Assembly: GCF_018260405.1 (NCBI RefSeq)
Contig: NZ_JAGLBG010000071.1
Coordinates: 1-13,700 of the forward strand
DNA length: 13,700 bases
Direction of reading: 5' to 3'
Source of the DNA: Deinococcus sp.
GTDB lineage: Bacteria > Deinococcota > Deinococci > Deinococcales > Deinococcaceae
Positions 1 through 9,335 of the stretch are shown here, piece by piece. Position 1 is the first letter of the stretch. Every line of letters begins with the position of its first letter. The notes beneath the pieces are model-generated. The model was not told the origin of the DNA. It worked only from the letters and a program-made list of their open reading frames with translations, and made no database searches. A program made the translations under genes and the position numbers.

Positions 1-69
1 TAGGGTAAGCTGCGCGTTCCACCGTTAAAGCCTAAAACATTTCCCATGGTTAGGGCCTCAGACAGCCTC
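1..69 (-). other. Possible IS terminal end at the window edge (partial)
   Basis: Read on the minus strand from position 69, this stretch begins GAGGCTGTCTGAGGCCC. The same 17 bases lie immediately outside repeat copy 3 at 13642-13658, and the two flanks then diverge. A minus-strand frame opens at ATG (47-45) and runs off the window edge (MGNVLGFNGGTRSLP). Ends of this kind, followed closely by a start codon, occur in IS5-type insertion sequences, but 15 residues are too few to identify a transposase. Seen: the shared 17 bases and the open frame. Inferred: IS origin. Confidence 0.25.
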
Positions 70-206
70 TTAGAGCATTTTGCAAAAAGGTGGTGCTCTT
101 TTGACCATCTTTTGGCCGAGTGGAACGAGTGAAATAAAAAGAGCAGGACGTAGCATGAAAGGGGCGGCGGTGTTGCTCCGACGTGCCCATCATTCGGAGA
201 ACGGCT

Positions 207-210
<4 letters not shown>
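70..210 (-). repeat. 141-bp intergenic repeat, copy 1 (MITE/SNR-like)
   Basis: One of three copies of exactly 141 bp (others at 3151-3291 and 13501-13641), here in reverse orientation. The ends are TTAGAGCA (70-77) and a degenerate GGCTCTAC (203-210), matching the TTAGAGCA...TGCTCTAA terminal inverted repeat of copy 3. Inside are two imperfect hairpins: a GAATGATGGGCA-type stem near one end and a GATGGT/ACCACC stem followed by T5 near the other. There is no coding capacity. The size and structure match what is known as small non-coding repeats in Deinococcus and MITEs elsewhere. The polA stop codon (207-209) lies inside the terminal repeat, so the element abuts polA directly and may also help end its transcript. 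Confidence 0.85.
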
Positions 211-2984
<2,774 letters not shown>

Positions 2985-2990
2985 GGGCCG

Positions 2991-2996
2991 ATTCTA
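2991..2996 (-). promoter_or_regulatory. -10 box of a leaderless polA promoter
   Basis: TAGAAT on the minus strand ends 6 nt before the polA ATG, which would place the transcription start at or next to the A of the start codon. No Shine-Dalgarno is present. At 17-bp spacing the -35 position reads ATGCCC, so no -35 match is seen. Leaderless mRNAs with this geometry are common in Deinococcus. Confidence 0.55.
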
Positions 2997-3150
2997 ACGG
3001 GCCAATTCGCTGAGGGCATAATCAATGACCCGGACAGTTTGACGACTCTGAACCGCGCGTTAACTCCCAGCCGCTCCCGGTGCGAGCTGTACTGGTCCCC
3101 CGCAGCTGGCAAGGGGCTAAAGGACTGGTCGAACGTTGCCAAATAGGATC

Positions 3151-3291
3151 TTGGGGCAGTTCTCCGAATGATGGGCACCTCGAAAAAACACCGCCACCCC
3201 GTTCATTCTGTGTCCTGGTTTTCCTTTTTCACTCGTTCCACTCGGCAAAAAGATGGTCAAAAGAACACCACCTTTTTGCAAAATGCTCTAA
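3151..3291 (+). repeat. 141-bp intergenic repeat, copy 2 (MITE/SNR-like)
   Basis: Forward-orientation copy with the same 141-bp length as copies 1 and 3. The right end TGCTCTAA (3284-3291) is intact and the left end is degenerate (TTGGGGCA, 3151-3158). Shared blocks include TCTCCGAATGATGGGCAC, TCACTCGTTCCACTCGG (with copy 1) and CTTTTTGCAAAATGCTCTAA (with both). It is closer to copy 1 than to copy 3 in the centre. It carries neither the 17-base GAGGCTGTCTGAGGCCC extension nor an obvious target-site duplication. Together with copy 1 it forms inverted repeats around polA. Confidence 0.85.
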
Positions 3292-3339
3292 AAGTGTCGG
3301 AACTATTGGTCATGGGTCTGGGCGCCAGCAAAAAACAGC

Positions 3340-3379
3340 AAAAAAGCAGAGGCGTGTAGCCCCTGCCCGCGCACTCTGC
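3340..3379 (-). terminator. Rho-independent terminator of the exported protein gene
   Basis: On the minus strand, GCAGAG (3379-3374) pairs with CTCTGC (3351-3346). The stem can be extended by GCG/CGC across a one-base bulge. It is followed directly by TTTTTT (3345-3340). It starts about 20 nt after the stop codon of the gene at 3399-3947. The loop is long (about 16 nt), so termination may be moderate. Confidence 0.6.
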
Positions 3380-3398
3380 TTTGTGAAACGACCTGTCT

Positions 3399-3947
3399 TT
3401 ACCTGACCTTAACGCGCATCTGGCAGCTGATGGAGGCTGCGGCGTTGAGGCTGGGCAGGTTCCAGCGTATGGCGGTGTAGTCCTCGGCGGTTGCGGGGAC
3501 GGTCTTGTTGACGCTAACGCCGTTTTCCTTGACGGTCACGGTCTTGGTGGGTTTCTCAGCAAAGATGATGCGGTTAGAGTCCACCAGCCCTCCGGTCTTG
3601 GGATCGAGCTTCACAGGGTCGGTGCTGAAAGTCGCTACCGCGCCGGGCACGTTGCACTGGTTGGACTGGTACAAGACGCCGCTGGGGATAGGCTGAACGA
3701 GTCCACCCTTGCCGTAGTTCGTTTTGGAAGTGTTCTGGACATTCTGACGGAATTCGAGGGTCTGGCCCGGAAGGGCGCGGCTGCCGTCGGTCAGTTTTTC
3801 GACGGTCTTCCCATCAACGACGCTCTGGGTGACCAGCTGCGTGGAGCTGACGATTTTGATGGGGTTGGAACTGGCGGCAGGGCTCTGGGCGGAGGCCGCA
3901 CCGAAGCTTGCAAGGGTAAGCAGTAGGGTAATTTTCAGGTTAGTCAT
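3399..3947 (-). CDS. Small exported DUF11-like protein
   Basis: A 182-aa protein with a clear Sec signal peptide: MTNLKITLLLTLASFGAASA, with probable cleavage after ASA at residue 20. The mature part is beta-rich. It has an ALPGQTLEFRQNVQNTSKTNYG segment (58-79), followed by a final IRWNLPSLNAAASISCQMRV segment (160-179), the layout of single DUF11-type repeats found in Deinococcus surface proteins. C98 and C175 could form one disulfide. There is no membrane anchor or LPxTG, so it is probably periplasmic or secreted. The start is set by AGGAG (3957-3961) 9 nt upstream of ATG, so unlike several neighbours this gene has a conventional leader. It is transcribed alone, divergently from ilvE, and has its own terminator. 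Its function is unknown, and family membership is judged from pattern only. Confidence 0.8.
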   Translation of the reverse strand: MTNLKITLLLTLASFGAASAQSPAASSNPIKIVSSTQLVTQSVVDGKTVEKLTDGSRALPGQTLEFRQNVQNTSKTNYGKGGLVQPIPSGVLYQSNQCNVPGAVATFSTDPVKLDPKTGGLVDSNRIIFAEKPTKTVTVKENGVSVNKTVPATAEDYTAIRWNLPSLNAAASISCQMRVKVR

Positions 3948-3956
3948 GTCAAATAT

Positions 3957-3961
3957 CTCCT
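3957..3961 (-). promoter_or_regulatory. Ribosome binding site that sets the start of the exported protein
   Basis: AGGAG on the minus strand, 9 nt upstream of the ATG at 3947. It supports this start and contrasts with the leaderless polA. Confidence 0.7.
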
Positions 3962-4013
3962 TTAACGCTTAACAGGCTAACCGCCCAATGTGACAGTTCT
4001 CTTAGATTGGGGT

Positions 4014-4042
4014 TTTACATGGTTTGTCTGTTGGGGGATAGT
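4014..4042 (+). promoter_or_regulatory. Candidate ilvE promoter
   Basis: TTTACA (4014-4019) and GATAGT (4037-4042) are separated by 17 bp, a sigma-70-like pair. The -10 box ends 8 nt before the ilvE ATG, so the transcript would have almost no leader. The run of G between (4043-4049) could alternatively act as a poor Shine-Dalgarno. Confidence 0.5.
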
Positions 4043-4050
4043 GGGGGGGT

Positions 4051-5087
<1,037 letters not shown>

Positions 5088-5091
<4 letters not shown>

Positions 5092-5112
5092 TACGGACTA
5101 CCGATTGAACCT
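5088..5112 (+). repeat. Short dispersed motif overlapping the ilvE stop
   Basis: CTGATACGGACTACC plus the next 10 bases match 7103-7127 at 20 of 25 positions without gaps. Both lie at or just after the 3' end of a plus-strand gene. It is followed by TAGAGCATTTT (5112-5122), which is identical to the end of the 141-bp repeats and suggests a decayed repeat end. The motif may be a remnant of another intergenic repeat family. Confidence 0.35.
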
Positions 5113-5137
5113 AGAGCATTTTAGCCAGGTGGCAGCC

Positions 5138-5287
5138 GTGCTAGACCACAAAAGCCCGGATGTTTGCCTGCTGGCAGGCCCTCAACAGATTCTGGCGCCT
5201 AAGGGCCGCGACTTCGCTGTCGTCACGCGTCACCTCGGTAATGCTGCGGCTCTGGCCTGCGGCGTCCTGGCCCTACCGCACGCTTAA
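5138..5287 (+). CDS. Possible small ORF (49 aa), doubtful
   Basis: A GTG-started frame with AGGTGG five bases upstream encodes MLDHKSPDVCLLAGPQQILA..., ending in LACGVLALPHA. Composition looks protein-like, but third-position GC (roughly two thirds) is lower than expected for the neighbouring genes and no family is recognised. It could be the decayed tail of a lost gene. The rest of the 279-bp gap (5092-5370) shows only the short motif above and no terminator. Confidence 0.18.
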   Translation: MLDHKSPDVCLLAGPQQILAPKGRDFAVVTRHLGNAAALACGVLALPHA

Positions 5288-5370
5288 CCTTGCGCCGCCC
5301 CAGACCTGCAACAGACCGGACAACGGCCCAGCAGAAGCGGTTCGGGGCAGCGTGACCTCTTCGGGCGCCA

Positions 5371-5952
5371 TCACGCCCCGAGCCGCTGCGCCGCACTCCG
5401 GGCAGTCTCTGGCCCCCAGAGCGCCCCCGCCACATACAGAGCGGCGTCTAGTGCGGGCAGGCCCGCAGGCACGGTCAGCAGCTGGCCGTCCTGGACGCGC
5501 TGTCCGGGCTTTACGTCGGCAGGGTCGTAACTCCAGAGGGTGTCGCTCAGTTCGGCGGAGCCGCCCACGACTTTGCCTTTCAGGATTCCCGCCTCCCCTG
5601 CCAGCAAGGTTCCGCTGCCACTGACACCTGCTGGTAGGGCGGCGTGACCTCTCAAAAATTCTTTGAGCAGCGGGTCGCGGGCCGCTTTAGCCGCGCCAGG
5701 CCCCCCCGGCAAGAGCAGAGCGGCTGGTTCCGGCAGGGCCGCATAAACCACATGCGGCGTCGTGACCAGCCCTCCCGCCGTCACTATGCTGATGCGTGAG
5801 CGGTGCACGGTTCTCACACACTCGGCCCCGCCGCACAGACGGCACACGCCGACCATTAGCCCCACTTCCAGCTCACTGACTCCGGCATACACCGGAATGG
5901 CCACAATTGGCCCATCGTAGGGCGGGGCCACCTCGGTGGATGGCTCAGGCAT
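5371..5952 (-). CDS. DJ-1/PfpI-like protein lacking the nucleophilic cysteine
   Basis: The preferred start (ATG 5952) gives 193 aa; a longer frame from 6036 adds a Cys/Arg-rich N-terminus lying inside the upstream gene and is unlikely. The class I glutamine-amidotransferase-like fold is suggested by IVAIPVYAGVSELEVGLMVGV (16-36), AALLLPGGPGAAKAARD (77-93) and GVSGSGTLLAGEAGILKGKVV (109-129). In DJ-1/PfpI relatives the third block reads like VCTGALLLAEAGLLDG with a catalytic Cys; here the turn is SGSG (111-114), so the nucleophile is absent. Hydrolase or glyoxalase chemistry is therefore doubtful, and a binding or regulatory role is possible. It is the last gene of a three-gene unit, and its ATG overlaps the end of the preceding gene by 8 nt, suggesting translational coupling. 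Confidence 0.7.
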   Translation of the reverse strand: MPEPSTEVAPPYDGPIVAIPVYAGVSELEVGLMVGVCRLCGGAECVRTVHRSRISIVTAGGLVTTPHVVYAALPEPAALLLPGGPGAAKAARDPLLKEFLRGHAALPAGVSGSGTLLAGEAGILKGKVVGGSAELSDTLWSYDPADVKPGQRVQDGQLLTVPAGLPALDAALYVAGALWGPETARSAAQRLGA

Positions 5953-6166
5953 GGTCCGTGCGAGGCGCTGTGGGCAGCGGCAGCGGTTGCAGGCGGTACT
6001 CGCGCCGGGCCAGGGGCGGCCCCACCTGACCGTCACGGGTCAAGGCGTTGGCCGCTTCTTCGCTCAGGCGCTCCATTTTTACGGCGTAGGCCCGCACGGC
6101 AGCGGGCGAAGCAAACCGCCTGGGGTGCAAGTCGCCTTCGGTCAGCAGGTCAAGCCAGGCAATCAT
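5945..6166 (-). CDS. Conserved-looking hypothetical protein, 73 aa
   Basis: A small soluble protein (MIAWLDLLTEGDLHPRRF...) with a helical, charged middle (AAVRAYAVKMERLSEEAANAL, about 22-42) and a Pro/Arg-rich tail. No family is recognised. Support is positional: its ATG overlaps the stop of the upstream gene in an ATGA junction (6163-6166), and its own stop lies 8 nt inside the start region of the DJ-1-like gene. Such tight packing argues that it is translated. No signal peptide or membrane segment is seen. Confidence 0.65.
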   Translation of the reverse strand: MIAWLDLLTEGDLHPRRFASPAAVRAYAVKMERLSEEAANALTRDGQVGPPLARREYRLQPLPLPTAPRTDHA

Positions 6167-6546
6167 AGGTCACGCAGGTCTTCCCAGAGTTGCCAGCCAA
6201 CCCCTTCGGGTGTGCCCTCCAACAGCGGATTAAGCTGCTGGCTGGCACTCAGGGCGTCGTCATGCAGGGCCTCGTTGCTGGGGCGGGTTTCGTAAACGCG
6301 CAGCACCGTGAACTGGTAAAAGGTCTGTCCCGCCGTCGGTTCTCCATTTTCAAAGAAGGCGAACGGGGGGTCGAGTTGGTCCCACAGCACATGGGCGTTT
6401 TCGTCGTCCTCGTTTGCAGGGGTCAGTTCCAGCTCGCGGGGAAGATAGTGTTCGAGGTCAATGTCTGACCCGACCGGGTGCCAGACATAGCCCTGAAGCA
6501 GACGGATAGCGGCGCGTCCTCCCGCCTGCGATTCGGTGATACTCAC
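6163..6546 (-). CDS. Hypothetical acidic protein, 127 aa, first gene of a coupled trio
   Basis: An acidic soluble protein with no cysteine, signal peptide or membrane segment. It contains Trp/Phe-rich blocks (WDQLDPPFAFFENGEP, TFYQFTVLRVYETRP). No family is recognised. The start is GTG at 6546, chosen because TAATAT lies 6 nt upstream (6553-6558) in the same leaderless geometry as polA, with no Shine-Dalgarno. Its TGA overlaps the ATG of the next gene by four bases, so the three genes (6546 to 5371) are probably co-transcribed and translationally coupled. It is divergent from the JAMM gene. Confidence 0.7.
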   Translation of the reverse strand: MSITESQAGGRAAIRLLQGYVWHPVGSDIDLEHYLPRELELTPANEDDENAHVLWDQLDPPFAFFENGEPTAGQTFYQFTVLRVYETRPSNEALHDDALSASQQLNPLLEGTPEGVGWQLWEDLRDL

Positions 6547-6552
6547 AGCCCT

Positions 6553-6558
6553 ATATTA
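6553..6558 (-). promoter_or_regulatory. -10 box of a leaderless promoter for the three-gene unit
   Basis: TAATAT on the minus strand ends 6 nt before the GTG start at 6546. No good -35 hexamer is seen at 16-18 bp. The spacing matches polA exactly. Confidence 0.5.
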
Positions 6559-6658
6559 GCGAAACCTGCTGGCGGGCAGTCCAGATGATGAAGACCCGCT
6601 TAGGAACCTGTCCGGCACTTGGCCCCCTGCGTTCCAACTGCGGCCCACGCCGCGACTC

Positions 6659-6664
6659 TAGACT
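6659..6664 (+). promoter_or_regulatory. -10 box of a leaderless promoter for the JAMM gene
   Basis: TAGACT ends 7 nt before a GTG codon (6672). The same hexamer at the same 7-nt spacing precedes fabZ. It supports the shorter start of the JAMM protein. The GAGGGT between could also serve as a weak Shine-Dalgarno. Confidence 0.45.
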
Positions 6665-6671
6665 GAGGGTT

Positions 6672-7094
6672 GTGCGACTGTATCTTCCGGGCGTTCTGAT
6701 CACCTCGCTCTGGCAGCATGCCCAGCGGGAGATGCCCCACGAATGTGTCGGGGCGCTTGGGGGCCTCTGGACAAGAGGCGAGCAGGCCGGGGCACTGGCC
6801 CGCGCGGCTTACCCCCTGCCCAATATCGCCACCCGCCCCGAGCAGGAATATCTGGCCGACCCCGGCGCACTGCTGCGGGCGCTGCGGGCCATGACCGCCG
6901 AGAACCTTACGCTGGTCGGGCTGTACCACAGCCACCCCAGAGGCCCGGCCCGGCCAAGCCTGACCGACGAGCAGCGGGCGGCTTACCCAGTGCCTTACGT
7001 TATCGCGGACCTGTCGAGCAAGACCCTGCGGGCCTACCTGCTGCCAACGGGCGAAGAAGTCGAACTGGTCGGCGCGGACAGCTGTTCTGAGTGA
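6672..7094 (+). CDS. JAMM/MPN+ domain zinc metallopeptidase
   Basis: A 140-aa single-domain protein. The metal and catalytic set of JAMM proteases is complete: E24 in MPHECVGALGG, H86 and H88 in YHSHP, S96 and D99 in SLTD (HxHPx6SxxD). JAMM enzymes hydrolyse isopeptide or C-terminal peptide bonds of ubiquitin-like proteins; bacterial ones often act on sulfur-carrier proteins of the ThiS/MoaD type. The frame extends upstream to ATG 6585, but those 29 residues (Arg/Cys-rich) overlap the divergent promoter region and lack the fold, whereas the GTG start follows a TAGACT box and begins directly with the first strand (VRLYLPGVLI). No E1-like, ThiS/MoaD-like or cysteine synthase gene is adjacent, so its substrate cannot be read from context. 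Confidence 0.88.
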   Translation: MRLYLPGVLITSLWQHAQREMPHECVGALGGLWTRGEQAGALARAAYPLPNIATRPEQEYLADPGALLRALRAMTAENLTLVGLYHSHPRGPARPSLTDEQRAAYPVPYVIADLSSKTLRAYLLPTGEEVELVGADSCSE

Positions 7095-7102
7095 ACCCGG
7101 AA

Positions 7103-7186
7103 CTGATATGGACTGCCCAATGAATCTGAAACTACACAGATTGAATCCGAGCGGATGCGAGTAAAAAAAGACACGGGTTTGGCGCT
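7103..7186 (+). repeat. Possible degenerate intergenic repeat after the JAMM gene
   Basis: It starts with the 25-base motif also seen at 5088-5112. It then contains a perfect 6-bp hairpin AATCTG/CAGATT (7123-7128, 7137-7142) and GAGCGGATGCGAGTAAAAAAAG. The look is that of a small non-coding repeat. A weak role at the 3' end of the JAMM transcript is possible, but no T-tract follows the hairpin on the plus strand. Confidence 0.35.
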
Positions 7187-7197
7187 ACAGGCGGTGC

Positions 7198-7268
7198 CTT
7201 CTTGACCAAAACGGCACCCAGAATGGGGCCTGGTCGCTTCTTGACCAAAACGGCACCCGTATGGGGCC
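7198..7268. repeat. Tandem pair of about 33-bp units, 39-bp period
   Basis: Units at 7198-7230 and 7237-7268 share CTTCTTGACCAAAACGGCAC and then ATGGGGCC. Each carries CTTGACCAAAACGGCACCC; in the first, GGTGCC/GGCACC can form a 6-bp stem. The array lies in the gap between the convergent JAMM and methyltransferase genes. No function is evident. Confidence 0.7.
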
Positions 7269-7341
7269 AGCCCGGAAGTGTCAGAAACGGCAGCGTAGTT
7301 TTTTGGCCAAGGTCGCCTAGCCTGCGCCGCCCTGTATCCGG

Positions 7342-8094
7342 TCAGTTTGTGCCTCCCCCACTGCGGGCCTGAAACACCATAACCTCACTTGCCTTTTCCA
7401 GCGGCCCGCCCTGAAAACTGCCGGTCACGCGGGGCGGTTCAAATCCAGCGCAGCGCAGCAGCCACTCCATCTCGTAGCGGTGGTAATAGCGCTGGGTCAG
7501 GGCGTAATGCCGTCGCCGCAGGGCCGCATTGGGAGCGGTAGTGTCGGCGTGGTACTCGGTGGTTATGCGCTGGGCCAATTTATCGTGGCGCTGAACCAGA
7601 AACACATCGGTGCGGGAGCCGTCGGGCGCGTAAAACGTCTCGCCCTCGTGCCGCACGGTGTTCATCCGGCCAAAGCGCGGCACGTACAGGTCAAAGACAA
7701 ACTGCCCGCCCGGTTGCAGGTGGGCGCGAATGTTCCCTATGGCCGCCAACTGCTCGGCGGGGGTATAGAGGTGCATCAGAGCGTTGAAGGGGGCGATAAT
7801 CAGCGGAAAGCGCTCGTCCAGCTGAAAGGTTTTCATGTCGCCCTGCATGAAGTCTAGGGTCAGCCCCTCGCGCTGCGCCCGCTCACGGCCCCGCTCAATC
7901 ATGCGCCCGCTGGGTTCCAGCCCCACCACCTCTACCCCGCGACGCGCCAGAAACGCCGTCACCCGGCCCGTGCCCGCTCCGATTTCCAGCACCCGGCCCG
8001 CCGTTTTCCCCGCCACACCTGCATAAAAGTGCAGGTCGTCGCGGTAAACGTCGTACTGGTGGTCGTACAGGTCGGCCAAATCGTCGTAGTTCAT
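7342..8094 (-). CDS. Class I SAM-dependent methyltransferase
   Basis: A 250-aa Rossmann-fold methyltransferase. Motif I is VLEIGAGTGRV (35-45), the acidic end of strand 2 is GLEPS (E60), GDM lies at 85-87, and motif IV is LIIAPFNALMHL (98-109). After FVFDLYVP the C-terminal half is a beta-sheet-type extension (VFLVQRHDKL..., YYHRYEMEWLL..GFEP) typical of small-molecule methyltransferases. The substrate cannot be told from sequence. It is the last gene of the envelope operon: its ATG overlaps the deacetylase TGA by four bases (8091-8094), so a role in finishing the same lipid or glycan is a fair inference. Confidence 0.88.
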   Translation of the reverse strand: MNYDDLADLYDHQYDVYRDDLHFYAGVAGKTAGRVLEIGAGTGRVTAFLARRGVEVVGLEPSGRMIERGRERAQREGLTLDFMQGDMKTFQLDERFPLIIAPFNALMHLYTPAEQLAAIGNIRAHLQPGGQFVFDLYVPRFGRMNTVRHEGETFYAPDGSRTDVFLVQRHDKLAQRITTEYHADTTAPNAALRRRHYALTQRYYHRYEMEWLLRCAGFEPPRVTGSFQGGPLEKASEVMVFQARSGGGTN

Positions 8095-9335
8095 GTGCCT
8101 GTGTCTCCGTTTGTGGCCGCGCCATACAGTTCCATAAACCGCTGGCGGCTCAGGATGCTTAGGCGGGGGGCTTTGGCGGTGGGATCGTTGCCGTAAGCGC
8201 GGCGCAGCACGTTGGCCCAGCCCTGCAAGCGGCGTGCGGTGCCGGGCGGCAGGTCATGGTTTTCAAAGTTCAGCAGCCCGAGCAGCGGCGACACCGCCGA
8301 AAGGCAAAAAATGTATTGCGCGTCGGCCAGTTCCATCCGGGTCTGCCAGTCTCGCGCTACCACCCGCAGATCGTCACGCCGGGCCTGGCGCACCGATGCA
8401 CGCGGGCCGAGGTCCACCAGCACCGGGTTGTTGACATGAAATTCCAGGGCAGGAACCCCTGCGGGCACGTCCTGACCGTTTTGTAGCCGCACCCCCGACA
8501 GTGGAAACGGCACGCGGGCGATACGGAACAGGTTGTCGGCCCGCCCACCCGCGAAGGTCACGCCGCCCAGCCGGTCAAAAATGGCGTCCAACGCCAGAAA
8601 AGCCCGGCGTCTGAAGTCGGCGCGGCCCTGCGGCGCGGCCCCGTCCAGCGCGTCTAGCCGCACCGCTTTGTAGCCCCGCACCTTCAGGTCGGCCAGCAGG
8701 CCCGGGAGCATGGGCACGGCCTTTTGTGCGCCCGGCCCGGCGTCGTGCAACACCACCACCGCGCCCGGCACCAGCAGGCGACCCAGGCGTTCGCGCACCT
8801 GCTCCGGCGTGAATCGAGCGTGCCAGTCGTGACCCTCGATGCTCCAGTGTGCCCCGGTCAGACCCGCCTTTCGCTGCCCCAGGATGGTCGCCAGGGTGTA
8901 CGCGCCGTGGGGCGGGCGGTGCAGCTTGACCCGCTGGCCAGTGACCTTGCCGATGCGCCGGGCGGCCTCGCCAGGGTCGACAAAGGCCCCCCAGGGCGAA
9001 CGAATCCAGGCGTGGCGATGCTTTACGGCGTGCGCTTCGACCTGATGCCCTTCGCTCAGCATTCGCGCGATCAAGTCGGGGTGGGCCTCGGCGCTGGCAG
9101 CCAGCACAAAGAACGTGGCTTGTGCGCCCGCGGCCGCCAGCGCGTCCAGCACGGCGGGCGTGGTCTGTGGGTCGGGGCCGTCGTCGAAAGTCAGGGCCAC
9201 CTCATGCCGGGCGCGTTTGCCCTCGCGCACCAGCCCCAGATGAGCGAGTTGTACCAGCAGATAGGGCAGGCCGATGTACGCCAGCAGGCAAGCCAGCAGA
9301 CCCGCGCCCAGCGCCCCTTTGCTCTGTCCGTTCAC
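8091..9335 (-). CDS. Membrane-anchored polysaccharide deacetylase with YkoP-like C-terminal domain
   Basis: A 414-aa, two-domain protein. An N-terminal hydrophobic segment (about 9-33) anchors it, with the catalytic part probably outside the cytoplasm. The NodB domain (about 44-230) has TFDDGP (49-54, metal/catalytic D51 and D52), AHAVKH (H102, H106), RPPHG (140-144) and VLHDAGPG (H197). Such carbohydrate esterases remove N-acetyl groups from peptidoglycan or other glycans. The C-terminal part (about 244-405: LALDAIFDRLGG, LFRIARVPF, ELADAQYIFCLS) resembles the YkoP domain of Bacillus, judged from memory. It starts with GTG in a 4-nt GTGA overlap with the glycosyltransferase stop (9332-9335). 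In Bacillus, ykoN (glycosyltransferase) and ykoP are neighbours, a context similar to this pair. Confidence 0.85.
   Translation of the reverse strand: MNGQSKGALGAGLLACLLAYIGLPYLLVQLAHLGLVREGKRARHEVALTFDDGPDPQTTPAVLDALAAAGAQATFFVLAASAEAHPDLIARMLSEGHQVEAHAVKHRHAWIRSPWGAFVDPGEAARRIGKVTGQRVKLHRPPHGAYTLATILGQRKAGLTGAHWSIEGHDWHARFTPEQVRERLGRLLVPGAVVVLHDAGPGAQKAVPMLPGLLADLKVRGYKAVRLDALDGAAPQGRADFRRRAFLALDAIFDRLGGVTFAGGRADNLFRIARVPFPLSGVRLQNGQDVPAGVPALEFHVNNPVLVDLGPRASVRQARRDDLRVVARDWQTRMELADAQYIFCLSAVSPLLGLLNFENHDLPPGTARRLQGWANVLRRAYGNDPTAKAPRLSILSRQRFMELYGAATNGDTGT

Larger units (their letters stand above)
2985..3398. other. Gene-free stretch between the exported protein gene and polA
   Basis: This 414-bp gap holds the polA -10 box next to the gene, repeat copy 2 (3151-3291) and a minus-strand terminator for the gene ending at 3399. 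The remaining bases (about 2997-3150) show no credible reading frame. A TCAATGAC core at 3022-3029 resembles the centre of the Deinococcus radiation/desiccation response motif, but the outer arms do not match. Confidence 0.6.

Noticed and set aside
3080..3406. Plus-strand frames (108 and 63 aa) through repeat copy 2
   Set aside because: They run through the non-coding repeat and the terminator of a minus-strand gene; composition is not protein-like and copies 1 and 3 do not keep the frame.
5171..5184. GCCTGC/GCAGGC hairpin as the ilvE terminator
   Set aside because: The stem leaves a two-base loop (or five pairs with four bases) and no T-tract follows.
7198..7268. CRISPR array
   Set aside because: Only two units, with a 6-bp gap rather than a spacer, and no cas genes nearby.
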